Of a stretch of DNA of 64,000 nucleotides, positions 1 through 9,171 are shown in pieces (position 1 is the first letter of the stretch; the number at the start of each line of letters is the position of its first letter). The translations under genes were made by a program, and so were the position numbers. This stretch comes from CAWJNF01 sp963844235 (GTDB taxonomy: Bacteria; Actinomycetota; Thermoleophilia; Gaiellales; Gaiellaceae), in assembly GCA_963844235.1 (NCBI GenBank), contig CAWJNF010000008.1:124001-188000 (forward strand). The letters run 5' to 3'. Below the pieces are notes generated by a model that was not told the DNA's origin, searched no databases, and worked only from the letters and a program-made list of their open reading frames with translations.

Positions 1-967
1 CGGCGGAGCCGATGGTCGGGTGCGAGAAGCGGACCGCGAGGTTCTCGTCGACGACGAGTAGCCCGTGCTCGCCTGCGGCTGCGAGCAACGCGTCCATCTC
101 GGAGCCTGGTAGGGCTTGCCGAAGCTCGTGGACGGAGGCGCGGCCGAGGGCGGCGGCCGTCTCGAGCAGCAGCACGAGCTCGGGGTCGACCGTCTCGAGC
201 CGCCGCGTGATCGCCTCCTGGAGCGAGTCCGGGAGGTGGAGCTCGCCGGGCTGCGGCTCGTCCTCGCCCTGGGCCGGGAGACCGCGCGCGAGCTCGATGG
301 CGTACAGGGGGTTGCCGCCGGAAACCTCGTGGATCCGGCGCAGCATCGGCCGCGAGATCGCCGAGACGGTCCCGGCCAGAACGCGGCGGATGGCCGCCGG
401 CCCCAGTGGACCGAGGACGGCGCCATCGACGCGACCCGGTGGCAGCGCCGACAACAGGCCCAGCGGGTCATCCGTCTCGATGCCGGGCCGGGCGGTGGCG
501 ACGACACCGACCGGCGCCGCGTCCAGCCGGCGCAACGCGAAGCGAAGCGCGCGCGCGGAGGCGAGGTCGAGCCACTGCGCGTCGTCGATCGCGATGACCA
601 CGGGCCCGGTCTCCGTCTGGAGCCGCAGTGCGTTCAGCACGGCGCGCCCGCGGGCGAAGGGGTTGTCGTCCCGGAGCAGCGCCTCCGTGTCGAGGTCGAC
701 GTGCTCGAACAGGTCGACCAGCCCGCCGAGCGCGAGCGACATCTCCTCCTCCGCCGGCCTCGTCACGAGCACGGGAACCTTCGCGGCCCGGCAGCGGCCG
801 AGCGCGGCCCGCCACAGCGCCGTCTTGCCGATTCCTGCCTCGCCTCTGATGACGAGCGCCCGGGCGCCCTGGGGTAGCGTCGCGAGGAACGCATCTATGC
901 GGGCTAGCTCAGTCTCGCGACCGACGACGCCCGGGTAGCCGCCAACCGGAGTGGCGGCGTCGCTCAC
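1..967 (-). CDS. LuxR/MalT-type AAA ATPase regulator, N-terminal part (runs off the window)
   Basis: Reads leftward from a GTG at 967 and is still open at the window edge, so about 320 residues are visible. They form a STAND/AAA-type ATPase module: Walker A GEAGIGKT (residues 42-49), Walker B-like VVIAIDDAQWLD (about 123-134), and further in SGGNPLYAIEL, a usual signature of large LuxR-type regulators. Family members continue with a helical repeat region and end in a LuxR HTH, both outside the window. The ligand is unknown. The start lies about 40 bp from the end of pruA, transcribed the same way but upstream of it in coordinate terms, so co-transcription is possible. Plus-strand ORFs here are shadows. 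Confidence 0.8.
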   Translation of the reverse strand, partial: MSDAATPVGGYPGVVGRETELARIDAFLATLPQGARALVIRGEAGIGKTALWRAALGRCRAAKVPVLVTRPAEEEMSLALGGLVDLFEHVDLDTEALLRDDNPFARGRAVLNALRLQTETGPVVIAIDDAQWLDLASARALRFALRRLDAAPVGVVATARPGIETDDPLGLLSALPPGRVDGAVLGPLGPAAIRRVLAGTVSAISRPMLRRIHEVSGGNPLYAIELARGLPAQGEDEPQPGELHLPDSLQEAITRRLETVDPELVLLLETAAALGRASVHELRQALPGSEMDALLAAAGEHGLLVVDENLAVRFSHPTIGSA

Positions 968-1007
968 GGCTCGATCATCGGAAGGGCCCTCGAGCCGGAG
1001 GATGCCC

Positions 1008-2645
1008 CTACGAGTCCGGCTCGAGGAAGGGGTAGCGGTAGTCCTCGGGCGGCACGAACGTCTCCTTGATCGTGCGCGGGCTCATCCAGCGGATGAGGTT
1101 CCACATCGAGCCTGCCTTGTCGTTCGTGCCGGAGGCGCGCGCGCCGCCGAACGGCTGCTGGCCGACCACGGCTCCGGTCGGCTTGTCGTTCACGTAGAAG
1201 TTGCCGGCCGCGTAGCGCAGCGCCTCGCCGGCGCGGATGGTCGCCGCGCGGTCCTCGGAGAACACGGCGCCGGTCAGCGCGTACGGCGCCGTGCTGTCGA
1301 CGAGCTCCAGCGTCTCGTCGAACTCGCCCTCGGGATAGACATAGGCCGTCAGCACAGGCCCGAAGAGCTCGTCACGCAGGAGCCGGAATGACGGGTCCCG
1401 CGTCTCGATGATGGTCGGCTCGACGAAGTACCCCTCAGAATCGTCGGTGCCACCGCCGACGAGCACCTCCGTGTCCGGGTGCGAGCGGGCCTCCTCGATG
1501 GCCTGGCGCTGTGTCTGCAGCGAGCTGCCGTCGATGACGGCGCCCATGAAGTTCGTGAAGTCGCCGGGGTCGCCGACCTTGATCGTCGCGGTCTCCGCGG
1601 CGAGGCGCTCCCGCAGCTCCGGCCAGAGGTTGGACGGCGCGTAGAGGCGAGAGGCGGCGGAGCACTTCTGTCCCTGGTACTCGAACGCGCCGCGCAGCAG
1701 AGCCGCAGCGACGGCGTCTACGTCCGCGGACGGATGCGCGACGACGAAGTCCTTGCCCCCGGTCTCGCCGACGATACGCGGGTAGTTGCGGTAGCGCTCG
1801 ATGTTCCCGCCGATCGTCTTCCAGATCCCCTGGAAGACGCCGGTCGAGCCGGTGAAGTGGACGCCCGCGAGTTCCGGGCTCGCCAGCGCGACGTCGCCGA
1901 CCGTCGCGCCCGAGCCGAAGACGAGGTTGACGACGCCAGGCGGCAGGCCCGCCTCCTCGAACAGCTTCAGCGTCCAGTACGCGGAGACCATCGCGGTCGA
2001 GGCCGGCTTCCAGACGACGGCGCACCCGGTCAGCGCGGGCGATGTGGTCAGGTTGGCGCCGATGGCCGTGAAGTTGAACGGGCTGATGGCGAGCACGAAG
2101 CCCTCCAGCGGCCGGTACTCCATGCGGTTCCAGACGCCGGGGGAGGAGAGCGGCTGCTCCTGGTAGATCCGGTGGAGGTAGCCGACGTTGAAGCGCAGGA
2201 AGTCGATCGTCTCGCAGGCCGCGTCGATCTCTGCCTGGTGAGCCGTCTTCGACTGGCCGAGCATCGTCGCGGCGACGAGCTGCTCGCGCCAGGGGCCGGC
2301 CAGCAGCTCGGCTGCGCGCAGGAAGATCGACGCGCGGTCCTGCCACGGCATCACGCTCCAGTCGCGCCACGCGTCCGCCGCGACCTGGATCGCCTGCTCG
2401 ACCTCGGCCGCGCCGGCCTGGTGGACGTCGGCGAGCACGTGCTCCTTGTCGTGCGGCATGACGGCCTGACGCAGCGTCCCGGTGCGCACCTCCTCGCCGC
2501 CGATCACGCACGGAAATTCCAGCCGGTCAGCCTTCATCTGCTCGAGCCGGCTCAGCAGGCTTGCGCGCTCAGGGCTTCCCGGCTCATAGGCGCGCACTGG
2601 CTCGTTCGTGGGCGCAGGAGGCGCGAAGATGCCGTGGGCGGCCAT
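1008..2645 (-). CDS. pruA: L-glutamate gamma-semialdehyde (1-pyrroline-5-carboxylate) dehydrogenase
   Basis: Oxidises L-glutamate 5-semialdehyde to glutamate with NAD+, the second step of proline catabolism, in the cytosol. The 545-residue protein is the normal PruA length. The aldehyde dehydrogenase fold is shown by SPFNFTAIG, the NAD-site glycines HFTGSTGVF, the general-base region ETGGKDF and the nucleophilic Cys in GQKCSAASR. The open frame extends 13 codons further, but ATG 2645 is preferred: it starts the usual PruA N-terminus and a TACCAT hexamer ends 7 nt upstream, suggesting a leaderless transcript. No proline dehydrogenase gene is visible nearby. Confidence 0.95.
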   Translation of the reverse strand: MAAHGIFAPPAPTNEPVRAYEPGSPERASLLSRLEQMKADRLEFPCVIGGEEVRTGTLRQAVMPHDKEHVLADVHQAGAAEVEQAIQVAADAWRDWSVMPWQDRASIFLRAAELLAGPWREQLVAATMLGQSKTAHQAEIDAACETIDFLRFNVGYLHRIYQEQPLSSPGVWNRMEYRPLEGFVLAISPFNFTAIGANLTTSPALTGCAVVWKPASTAMVSAYWTLKLFEEAGLPPGVVNLVFGSGATVGDVALASPELAGVHFTGSTGVFQGIWKTIGGNIERYRNYPRIVGETGGKDFVVAHPSADVDAVAAALLRGAFEYQGQKCSAASRLYAPSNLWPELRERLAAETATIKVGDPGDFTNFMGAVIDGSSLQTQRQAIEEARSHPDTEVLVGGGTDDSEGYFVEPTIIETRDPSFRLLRDELFGPVLTAYVYPEGEFDETLELVDSTAPYALTGAVFSEDRAATIRAGEALRYAAGNFYVNDKPTGAVVGQQPFGGARASGTNDKAGSMWNLIRWMSPRTIKETFVPPEDYRYPFLEPDS

Positions 2646-2673
2646 CACCGCGATGGTACTGTGACCGGTCGGG

Positions 2674-3162
2674 TTGGGCGTCAAGGCCTACCGGTACGAC
2701 GCGCCGGGCTGGGGCGTCGGGGAGCTGTGGCTCGACGGCGAGCGCGTCGTCTGGCACGAGGCGCCCACCGCCGGTCGCTCCGCCGACGATGAGCGCCCGC
2801 GGGCGGGTCAAGACCCGCCCCTACATCCACTGGCGAGCCGTCTGGCCGCCTACTTCCGTGGCGACCCCATGTCGTTCGACGACGTCGAGCTCGACCTCGA
2901 GGAGCTCTCGGACTTCCAGCGGGAGCTGGCCGTCGCCCTGCGGGCGGTGCCACGCGGTCACGTCGTGTCCTACGGCGAGCTGGCCGCGCTCGCCGGCCGG
3001 CCTGCCGCGCCGCGCGCGGCGGGGACGTTCTGCGCCCGGAACCGGCTCGCGATCTTCCTCCCCTGCCACCGAGTCGTGGCGGCGGACGGCATCGGCTCCT
3101 ACGGGGAGCTCGGCGTCGACTACAAGCGGCGGCTGCTGGCGCTCGAAGGGGTGGAGCTGTGA
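2674..3162 (+). CDS. O6-alkylguanine-DNA alkyltransferase (MGMT/Ogt-like)
   Basis: A 162-residue protein with the C-terminal methyltransferase domain of the Ogt/MGMT family, including the acceptor-cysteine motif PCHRVV followed by GSYGELGVDYKRRLLALE. The family removes alkyl groups from O6-guanine by a suicide transfer to that Cys. The frame opens at TTG 2674 because a TGA lies in frame at 2662. The end overlaps the whiA start (GTGA), implying translational coupling. Odd: residues about 43-50 are encoded by a palindrome (2801-2824) that matches the dispersed PAL repeat family, so a repeat seems to have been absorbed into the coding sequence between the N-terminal and catalytic domains. Confidence 0.85.
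   Translation: MGVKAYRYDAPGWGVGELWLDGERVVWHEAPTAGRSADDERPRAGQDPPLHPLASRLAAYFRGDPMSFDDVELDLEELSDFQRELAVALRAVPRGHVVSYGELAALAGRPAAPRAAGTFCARNRLAIFLPCHRVVAADGIGSYGELGVDYKRRLLALEGVEL
2801..2824. repeat. PAL palindromic repeat inside the alkyltransferase gene
   Basis: Arms GGGCGGGTC / GACCCGCCC followed by CTAC, the same layout as the intergenic PAL copy at 40149. It is read in frame through the alkyltransferase gene, between the N-terminal domain and the catalytic domain. Confidence 0.6.
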
Positions 3163-4079
3163 GCCTCTCCGAGCAGGTGCGGGGGGAGCTGGCGGCGATC
3201 GACCCGAAGCGTCCGTGCTGCCGGCTCGCAGAGCTCTCCGCGCTGATCCGGGTCGCGGGGACCCTGCACCTGCGCGGAGGCGGCAGCATCGCCGTCCACG
3301 TCGATCTGCCGAGCGCCGCCGTGGCGCGGCGCGCGTTCTCGCTGCTGCGCGGGTTCGGCGTCTCGGCGGAGATCCGCACGTACCGCCGCCAGGCCTTCGG
3401 GCGCGAGACGCGCTACGAGCTGCATCTCGGCGAGGATCCACGGGCTGTCCAGGTGCTGAACGAGGCGGGCGTCGTCGACACCGGCCTGGCCCCGCTCGAG
3501 CAGCCGCCGCGCCGGCTCGTCGCGCGGTCGTGCTGCCGCGCCGGCTACCTGCGCGGAGCGCTCCTGGCGGCAGGCTCGGTGAGCGGGCCGCACGCGCCCC
3601 ACCTCGAGCTGCGGACGGCGACCCGCACCGGCGCCGAGCGGCTGGCGGCGCTTGCAGCGGAGGATGGGGTTGCCCTGGCCGTGGTCGAGCGGCCGCGACA
3701 CTCCGCCGCCTACGCGAGGGGCCGCGATGCGATCGCCGAGCTGCTCGGCCTCGTCGGCGCGCACGACGCGGCCCTCTCGCTGGAGGAGACCGGGGTCATC
3801 GGAGCCACTCGCGCTCGGGCGAACAGGCTCGCGAACGCCGACCACGCGAACCTCGTCCGCGCGAGCCGCTCGGCGCGGGACGAGCTCGCGGCCATCCGCC
3901 GGCTCGCGGCGCGGGGCGACCTCGACGATCTCCCGCCGGACCTGCGCGAGACCGCCGAGCTCCGCGCTCGCTATCCCACCCTCTCGCTCCGCGAGCTCGC
4001 CGAGCGGTTCTCCCGGCCAACCACGAAGGCCACCGTGCACCGACGGCTCAAGCGCCTCGAGCGCCTCGCCTCCGAGTGA
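3159..4079 (+). CDS. whiA: DNA-binding protein WhiA
   Basis: A 306-residue WhiA homologue: an N-terminal LAGLIDADG-endonuclease-like domain (LRVAG... CCRAGYLRGALLAAGSVS) and a C-terminal helix-turn-helix (LSLRELAERFSRPTTKATVHRRL). WhiA controls sporulation and cell division genes in Streptomyces and is conserved in non-sporulating Gram-positive bacteria. GTG 3159 overlaps the stop of the preceding alkyltransferase gene. The common Gram-positive order yvcK-rapZ-whiA-gap is only partly kept: gap, pgk and tpiA follow but yvcK and rapZ are not upstream. Identification is firm; its role here is inferred from relatives. Confidence 0.93.
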   Translation: MSLSEQVRGELAAIDPKRPCCRLAELSALIRVAGTLHLRGGGSIAVHVDLPSAAVARRAFSLLRGFGVSAEIRTYRRQAFGRETRYELHLGEDPRAVQVLNEAGVVDTGLAPLEQPPRRLVARSCCRAGYLRGALLAAGSVSGPHAPHLELRTATRTGAERLAALAAEDGVALAVVERPRHSAAYARGRDAIAELLGLVGAHDAALSLEETGVIGATRARANRLANADHANLVRASRSARDELAAIRRLAARGDLDDLPPDLRETAELRARYPTLSLRELAERFSRPTTKATVHRRLKRLERLASE

Positions 4080-4143
4080 CAGCGTCCCGCAGACCGAGGC
4101 TCTAAGATCGCGGCGCCCGGGTAGAGCGAGAGAAGAGGAGCGC

Positions 4144-5138
<995 letters not shown>

Positions 5139-5142
<4 letters not shown>

Positions 5143-5197
5143 GGGCCGGATATATCCGGCCCCTACGACTGCCGGCCCGTCCTGTATCCGGCCCTAC
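5139..5197. repeat. PAL palindromic repeat pair after gap
   Basis: 5139-5166 is a perfect 28-bp palindrome with arms GTAGGGGCCGGAT and ATCCGGCCCCTAC. Its TAG is the gap stop codon. A degenerate second copy (arms GCCGG/CCGGC, ending CCCTAC) follows at 5171-5197. Together they fill the gap-pgk spacer and could form a processing or termination hairpin. Confidence 0.85.
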
Positions 5198-5211
5198 GAC
5201 CACCGGCCCAC

Positions 5212-6280
5212 GTGGAAATGCACCGTCCGCGTTCCGTTCGCACCGCCGACGTCGCCGGCAAGGGCGTCCTCGTCCGGGTCGACTTCAACGTCCCGCTCGA
5301 GGACGCGTGGGTCGCCGACGACACGCGCATCCGGGCGGCGCTCCCCACGATCCGGCTGCTGCTCGAGCGCGGCGCCACGGAGGTCGTGCTCTGCTCGCAC
5401 CTCGGCCGGCCGAAGGGCGAGGATCCGGCGCTTCGCATCGCGCCGGTGGCCGAACGGCTGCGCGAGCTCGAGCCCGACCCGCGCGTACGGCTGCTCGAGA
5501 ACACGCGCTTCAACCCGGGCGAGACGGCGAACGATCCGGCCTTCGCGCGCGAGCTCGCCGACGACCTGGACGTCTACGTGAACGACGCGTTCGGCTCGGC
5601 GCACCGGGCCCACGCCTCGACGGAGGCCGTCGCGCACCTGCTGCCGGCCTACGCCGGCCTTCTGCTCGAGCGCGAGCTGCAGGAGCTCGGGCGCCTCGTC
5701 GAGGAGCCCGAGCGGCCCTACGTCGCGATCACCGGCGGCGCCAAGGTCGACGACAAGATCGGGGTGCTCCGGCGGCTGGCGGAGCTTGCCGACGCGCTCC
5801 TCGTCGGAGGCAAGATGGCAGAAGAAATTCGAGCTCGGAGCGCCTTGCGCTCCGAGCTCGAGGCGTGCCGGGGAGGTGCTTCTTCCAGTGGACGTCGTCG
5901 CCGCCGCCAGCTTCGATCGTGATGCCCAGACGCGTGTTGTCGAGGTCGATGCTCTTCCCGAGGGCTGGCTCGGGCTCGACATCGGACCGAGGACGCGCGC
6001 GGTCTTTGCCGAGCGGATCGGCCAGGCGCGCACGGTGTTCTGGAACGGGCCGATGGGGGTCTTCGAGTGGCCCCGCTTCGCCGACGGGACGAAGGCGGTG
6101 GCCGAGGCCGTCGCGGCCTGCTCCGGGTTCACGGTCGTCGGCGGCGGCGACTCGGTGCGAGCGGTCGAGGAGCTCGGGCTCGCCGACCGGATCGGTTGGG
6201 TCTCGACCGGCGGCGGCGCCTCGCTGGAGCTCCTCGAGGGCCGCGAGCTGCCAGGCGTGATCGCAATCCCTCCCGCCTGA
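5212..6280 (+). pseudogene. pgk: Phosphoglycerate kinase, frame-disrupted
   Basis: Phosphoglycerate kinase makes ATP and 3-phosphoglycerate from 1,3-bisphosphoglycerate. The N-terminal half reads from GTG 5212 (or ATG 5218) with RVDFNVPL, HLGRPKG, ENTRFNPGE, NDAFGSAHR and ITGGAKVDDK, then leaves frame after GGKMAEE. The C-terminal half continues in the next frame from about 5870 with LLPVDVV, FWNGPMGVFEWP and VGGGDSVRAVEE, ending at 6280. At the break about 20-25 codons expected from the family are missing, and a perfect 14-bp inverted repeat sits there (5829-5861). No slippery heptamer is visible. Because pgk is normally essential, an assembly or sequencing error across the hairpin is as likely as a true pseudogene. 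Confidence 0.85.
5829..5861. repeat. Perfect inverted repeat at the pgk frame break
   Basis: Arms TCGAGCTCGGAGCG and its exact complement, separated by CCTTG. It lies where the pgk reading frame breaks and where family members have extra sequence, so it probably marks a deletion or misassembly junction. Confidence 0.8.
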
Positions 6281-6314
6281 CCGACGGCGCTCGGGTGCCG
6301 CGTACGATACGCCG

Positions 6315-7044
6315 ATGCGGGCTGTGCCCTTCGTCGCCGGGAACTGGAAGCAGCACAAGGGGCCGGCCGAGGCCGCCACCTTCTGCTCGGCGCTCGCGGC
6401 GGAGCTGAGCCAGCTCGACGGCATGCGTGTGGCGGTATGTCCGCCGTACGTGTCGCTCGCGGCCGCGCTAGGCTGCGCTCGCCGGGTCCCGGATCGAGGT
6501 CTTCGCGCAGAGCGTGCACTGGGAGGCGGCGGGCGCCTACACGGGCGAGGTCTCCGCGGAGATGCTGCTGGAGGTGGGGGTCCACGGCGCCATCGTCGGG
6601 CACTCGGAGCGACGAGCGCTCTTCGGCGAGACCGACGAGACGGCAGCCCGGCGGACCGCGTACGCGCTGGAAGCCGGGCTCGAGGTCATCGCGTGCGTCG
6701 GAGAGCTCGATTCCGAGCGGGAGGCGGGGGAGACCGAGGCAGTGCTCCGACGTCAGACGGCCGCGCTCGCCGAGGCTGTCGGGCCGCACGAGGGCCTCGT
6801 GCTCGCGTACGAGCCTGTCTGGGCGATCGGCACCGGCAAGACCGCGACGCCCGCACAGGCGCAGGGGGCGCACGCCTTCATACGCGGGCTGCTCGACGTG
6901 CCGATCCTCTACGGCGGCTCGGTCAAGCCCGACAACGCCGCCGAGCTGCTCGCCCAGCCCGACGTGGACGGGGCGCTCGTCGGCGGGGCGTCGCTCGAGG
7001 TCGAGTCGTTCGCAGCGATTTGCCGGGCAGCTTCCCCCTCGTAG
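6315..7044 (+). pseudogene. tpiA: Triosephosphate isomerase with a one-base frameshift
   Basis: Interconverts dihydroxyacetone phosphate and glyceraldehyde 3-phosphate. The start ATG 6315 gives FVAGNWKQHKG (catalytic Lys) and PPYVSLAAAL; the frame is then lost at about 6468-6474, where one extra G (CTAG|GCTGCGCTC) is enough to explain it. The remainder, in the next frame, has VHWEAAGAYTGEVS, the catalytic His in GHSERR, the catalytic Glu in YEPVWAIGTGK and the phosphate loop YGGSVKP. Without the extra base the protein would be about 242 residues, the family norm. TACGAT at 6303-6308 ends 6 nt before ATG. The 3' end overlaps gpmI by 25 nt. A sequencing or assembly error is the simplest reading. 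Confidence 0.9.
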
Positions 7045-8501
7045 CCCTCGTCGTCCTCGACGGCTGGGGCCTCGCGCCACCCGGGCCGGGCAACGCGATC
7101 GAGCTCGCCGAGACGCCCGTCTTCGACGATCTCTGGGCGCGCTACCCGCACACGACGCTCGCCGCCTCGGGCGAGGCGGTCGGCCTGCCCGACGGACAGA
7201 TGGGGAACTCCGAGGTCGGCCACCTCACGATCGGCTCGGGCCGCGTCGTCGACCAGGATCTGATGCGGGTGAACCGCGCCGTCCGGTCGGGCGCGTTCCA
7301 TGAGAATCCTGCCCTCTGCGGGGCAATCGACCGAGCACGGGAGCGGGGCGGGCGAGTCCACCTGCTCGGGCTCGTCTCCTACGGAGGCGTCCACTCGCAC
7401 ATCGATCACGCGCGTGCCCTGGTCGAGCTCGCGCGCAGGCGCGGGATGGGCGAGCGGACGCTCGTGCACGCCTTCACCGACGGCAGGGACGTGTCGCCGC
7501 ACGCGGCCGCCGCGGATCTGCGCGAGCTGCTCGCCGAGGGAGCCCAGATCGCCACCGTCTGCGGCCGCTACTACGCCATGGACCGAGACCAGCGCTGGGA
7601 GCGGACCGAGCGCGCGTTCGGGGCGATCGTCGAGGCCGAGGGCGACGCACGCGAGGACATCGTCGCCGCGATCGAGGAGAGCTACGCCCGCGGGGTCACG
7701 GACGAGTTCCTGGAGCCCATCGTGACGTCGGCGCCCCGGCTCGAGCGGGCGGACGCGGTCATCGTCTTCAACTTCCGGCCCGACCGGGCCCGTCAGCTGA
7801 CCCGGCGCCTGCTCGACGAGGGGTATGACGTGACCACGATGACACGCTACAGCGACGACCTGAACTGCCCGGTCGCGTTCCCGGAGCAGGACGTCGCCGA
7901 CACGATCGCCGAGGTCGTCGCGGCGCACGGCATGCGCCAGCTCCACGTCGCCGAGACGGAGAAGTACGCGCACGTCACCTACTTCCTGAACGGCGGCCGT
8001 GAGCAGGAATGGCCGGGGGAGACGAGGGTGCTCGTCCCCTCGCCCAGGGAGGTGGCGACGTACGACCTGAAGCCCGAGATGTCCGCGCAGGAGGTCGCCC
8101 GGCGCTTCGCCGAGGAGGTGTTGTCCCGCGCGTACGGCTTCGCGATCGTCAACTTCGCGAACCCCGACATGGTCGGGCACACGGGGGTGATTGCCGCGGT
8201 CGTGAAGGCGGTCGAGGCCGTCGATGCGTGCCTCGGCCAGGTGATCGAGTCGGTTCGAGGCGCCGGCGGCGTGTGCCTCGTCTGCGCCGACCACGGCAAT
8301 GCCGAGAAGCTGCTCGAGAAGGACGGCCGGAGCCCGCACACGGCGCACACGACGAATCCGGTGCCCCTCGTCGTCACGTCGGAGGACCTCGCTCTCCGTG
8401 ACGGTGGCGGTCTCGCCGATCTCGCGCCCACCTGCCTGGCGCTGCTCGGGCTCGACCAGCCGCGGGGAATGACGGGTCGAAGCTTGGTGTCGGGGGCGTA
8501 G
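7020..8501 (+). CDS. gpmI: 2,3-bisphosphoglycerate-independent phosphoglycerate mutase
   Basis: Interconverts 3- and 2-phosphoglycerate in glycolysis. The 493-residue protein fits the GpmI family: VVLDGWGLAPPG at the N-terminus, the phosphorylated nucleophile Ser64 in GNSEVGHL, NFRPDRARQL, and the metal-binding CADHGNAEKLL near the C-terminus, with HTAHTTNPVPLV. TTG 7020 is the best in-frame start, 25 nt inside the end of tpiA; the longer open frame upstream is tpiA read out of phase. Last gene of the gap-pgk-tpiA-gpmI run, all on the plus strand, so probably one transcriptional unit. Confidence 0.93.
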   Translation: MPGSFPLVALVVLDGWGLAPPGPGNAIELAETPVFDDLWARYPHTTLAASGEAVGLPDGQMGNSEVGHLTIGSGRVVDQDLMRVNRAVRSGAFHENPALCGAIDRARERGGRVHLLGLVSYGGVHSHIDHARALVELARRRGMGERTLVHAFTDGRDVSPHAAAADLRELLAEGAQIATVCGRYYAMDRDQRWERTERAFGAIVEAEGDAREDIVAAIEESYARGVTDEFLEPIVTSAPRLERADAVIVFNFRPDRARQLTRRLLDEGYDVTTMTRYSDDLNCPVAFPEQDVADTIAEVVAAHGMRQLHVAETEKYAHVTYFLNGGREQEWPGETRVLVPSPREVATYDLKPEMSAQEVARRFAEEVLSRAYGFAIVNFANPDMVGHTGVIAAVVKAVEAVDACLGQVIESVRGAGGVCLVCADHGNAEKLLEKDGRSPHTAHTTNPVPLVVTSEDLALRDGGGLADLAPTCLALLGLDQPRGMTGRSLVSGA

Positions 8502-8585
8502 TCGCTTCCTGTTCTCGACCCCCCGGGTCCGTCGGTATACTCGCGCCACTCGTGCGATACCGGCCCCTCGCGCTAGTCTAGCTCC

Positions 8586-9155
8586 GTGCCTCTGCCTCAG
8601 CCCGAGCTCTCGACTCTTCGGCGAGCGCAGAAGGGCGACGCGCGCGCGTTCGCATCGCTCGTGACGGCCTACGAGACGCCGGTCTTCAACTACATCCTGC
8701 GCATCGTCGGCGATCGCATGCTGGCCGAGGACCTCACGCAGGACGTCTTCCTGCGTATCTACCACGGCCTCGCGGGCTTCTCCCTGCGCTGCCGCTTCAC
8801 GACCTGGCTCTTCCAGGTGGCGAAGAACCGGGTGCTCGACGAACTGCGCGCCCGCGAGCGCCGGCCGCACCCGGACGCGCTCGACGACGTCGCCCCGCTC
8901 GAGGTCGTCGACGCACCGCCGGAGCGCATCGAGATGATCGACGCGGTCTGGCGCGCCGTCGCGGCCCTCAATCCGGACCTCAAGATGGCGCTGCTCCTGC
9001 GCGACGTGGTCGGCCTGTCCTACGCGGAGATCGCGGACTCGCTCGAGATCACGCTGGCGACGGTGAAGTGGCGGATCTACAAAGCACGTGAAGAGGTGCA
9101 GGTCGCGCTCGCACGAGAGGGCATGACTCCGGAGCGCCAGGTTCTCGCCCGCTGA
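8586..9155 (+). CDS. ECF-type RNA polymerase sigma factor
   Basis: A 189-residue sigma-70 family protein of the extracytoplasmic-function type. Region 2 is seen as FASLVTAYETPVFNYILRI and AEDLTQDVFLRIY, and region 4 as GLSYAEIADSLEITLATVKWRIYKAREE. A sequence rich in Pro and acidic residues joins the two. No anti-sigma factor gene is next to it; the neighbours are gpmI upstream and a convergent phosphoesterase downstream. GTG 8586 is chosen because TAGTCT (8574-8579) ends 6 nt before it, as for many genes in this window, and no ribosome site is evident. Its regulon cannot be told from the sequence. Confidence 0.9.
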   Translation: MPLPQPELSTLRRAQKGDARAFASLVTAYETPVFNYILRIVGDRMLAEDLTQDVFLRIYHGLAGFSLRCRFTTWLFQVAKNRVLDELRARERRPHPDALDDVAPLEVVDAPPERIEMIDAVWRAVAALNPDLKMALLLRDVVGLSYAEIADSLEITLATVKWRIYKAREEVQVALAREGMTPERQVLAR

Positions 9156-9171
9156 GGACGACCGGAGGCGC

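Noticed and set aside
12..938. A 308-residue plus-strand open frame at the left edge
   Set aside because: It is the complement of the AAA/LuxR regulator gene; its composition is Ser/Arg-rich with no family features, as expected for a shadow frame in GC-rich DNA.
5800..5870. Programmed ribosomal frameshifting in pgk
   Set aside because: No slippery heptamer or stop-dependent site is visible, and family codons are missing, which frameshifting would not restore.
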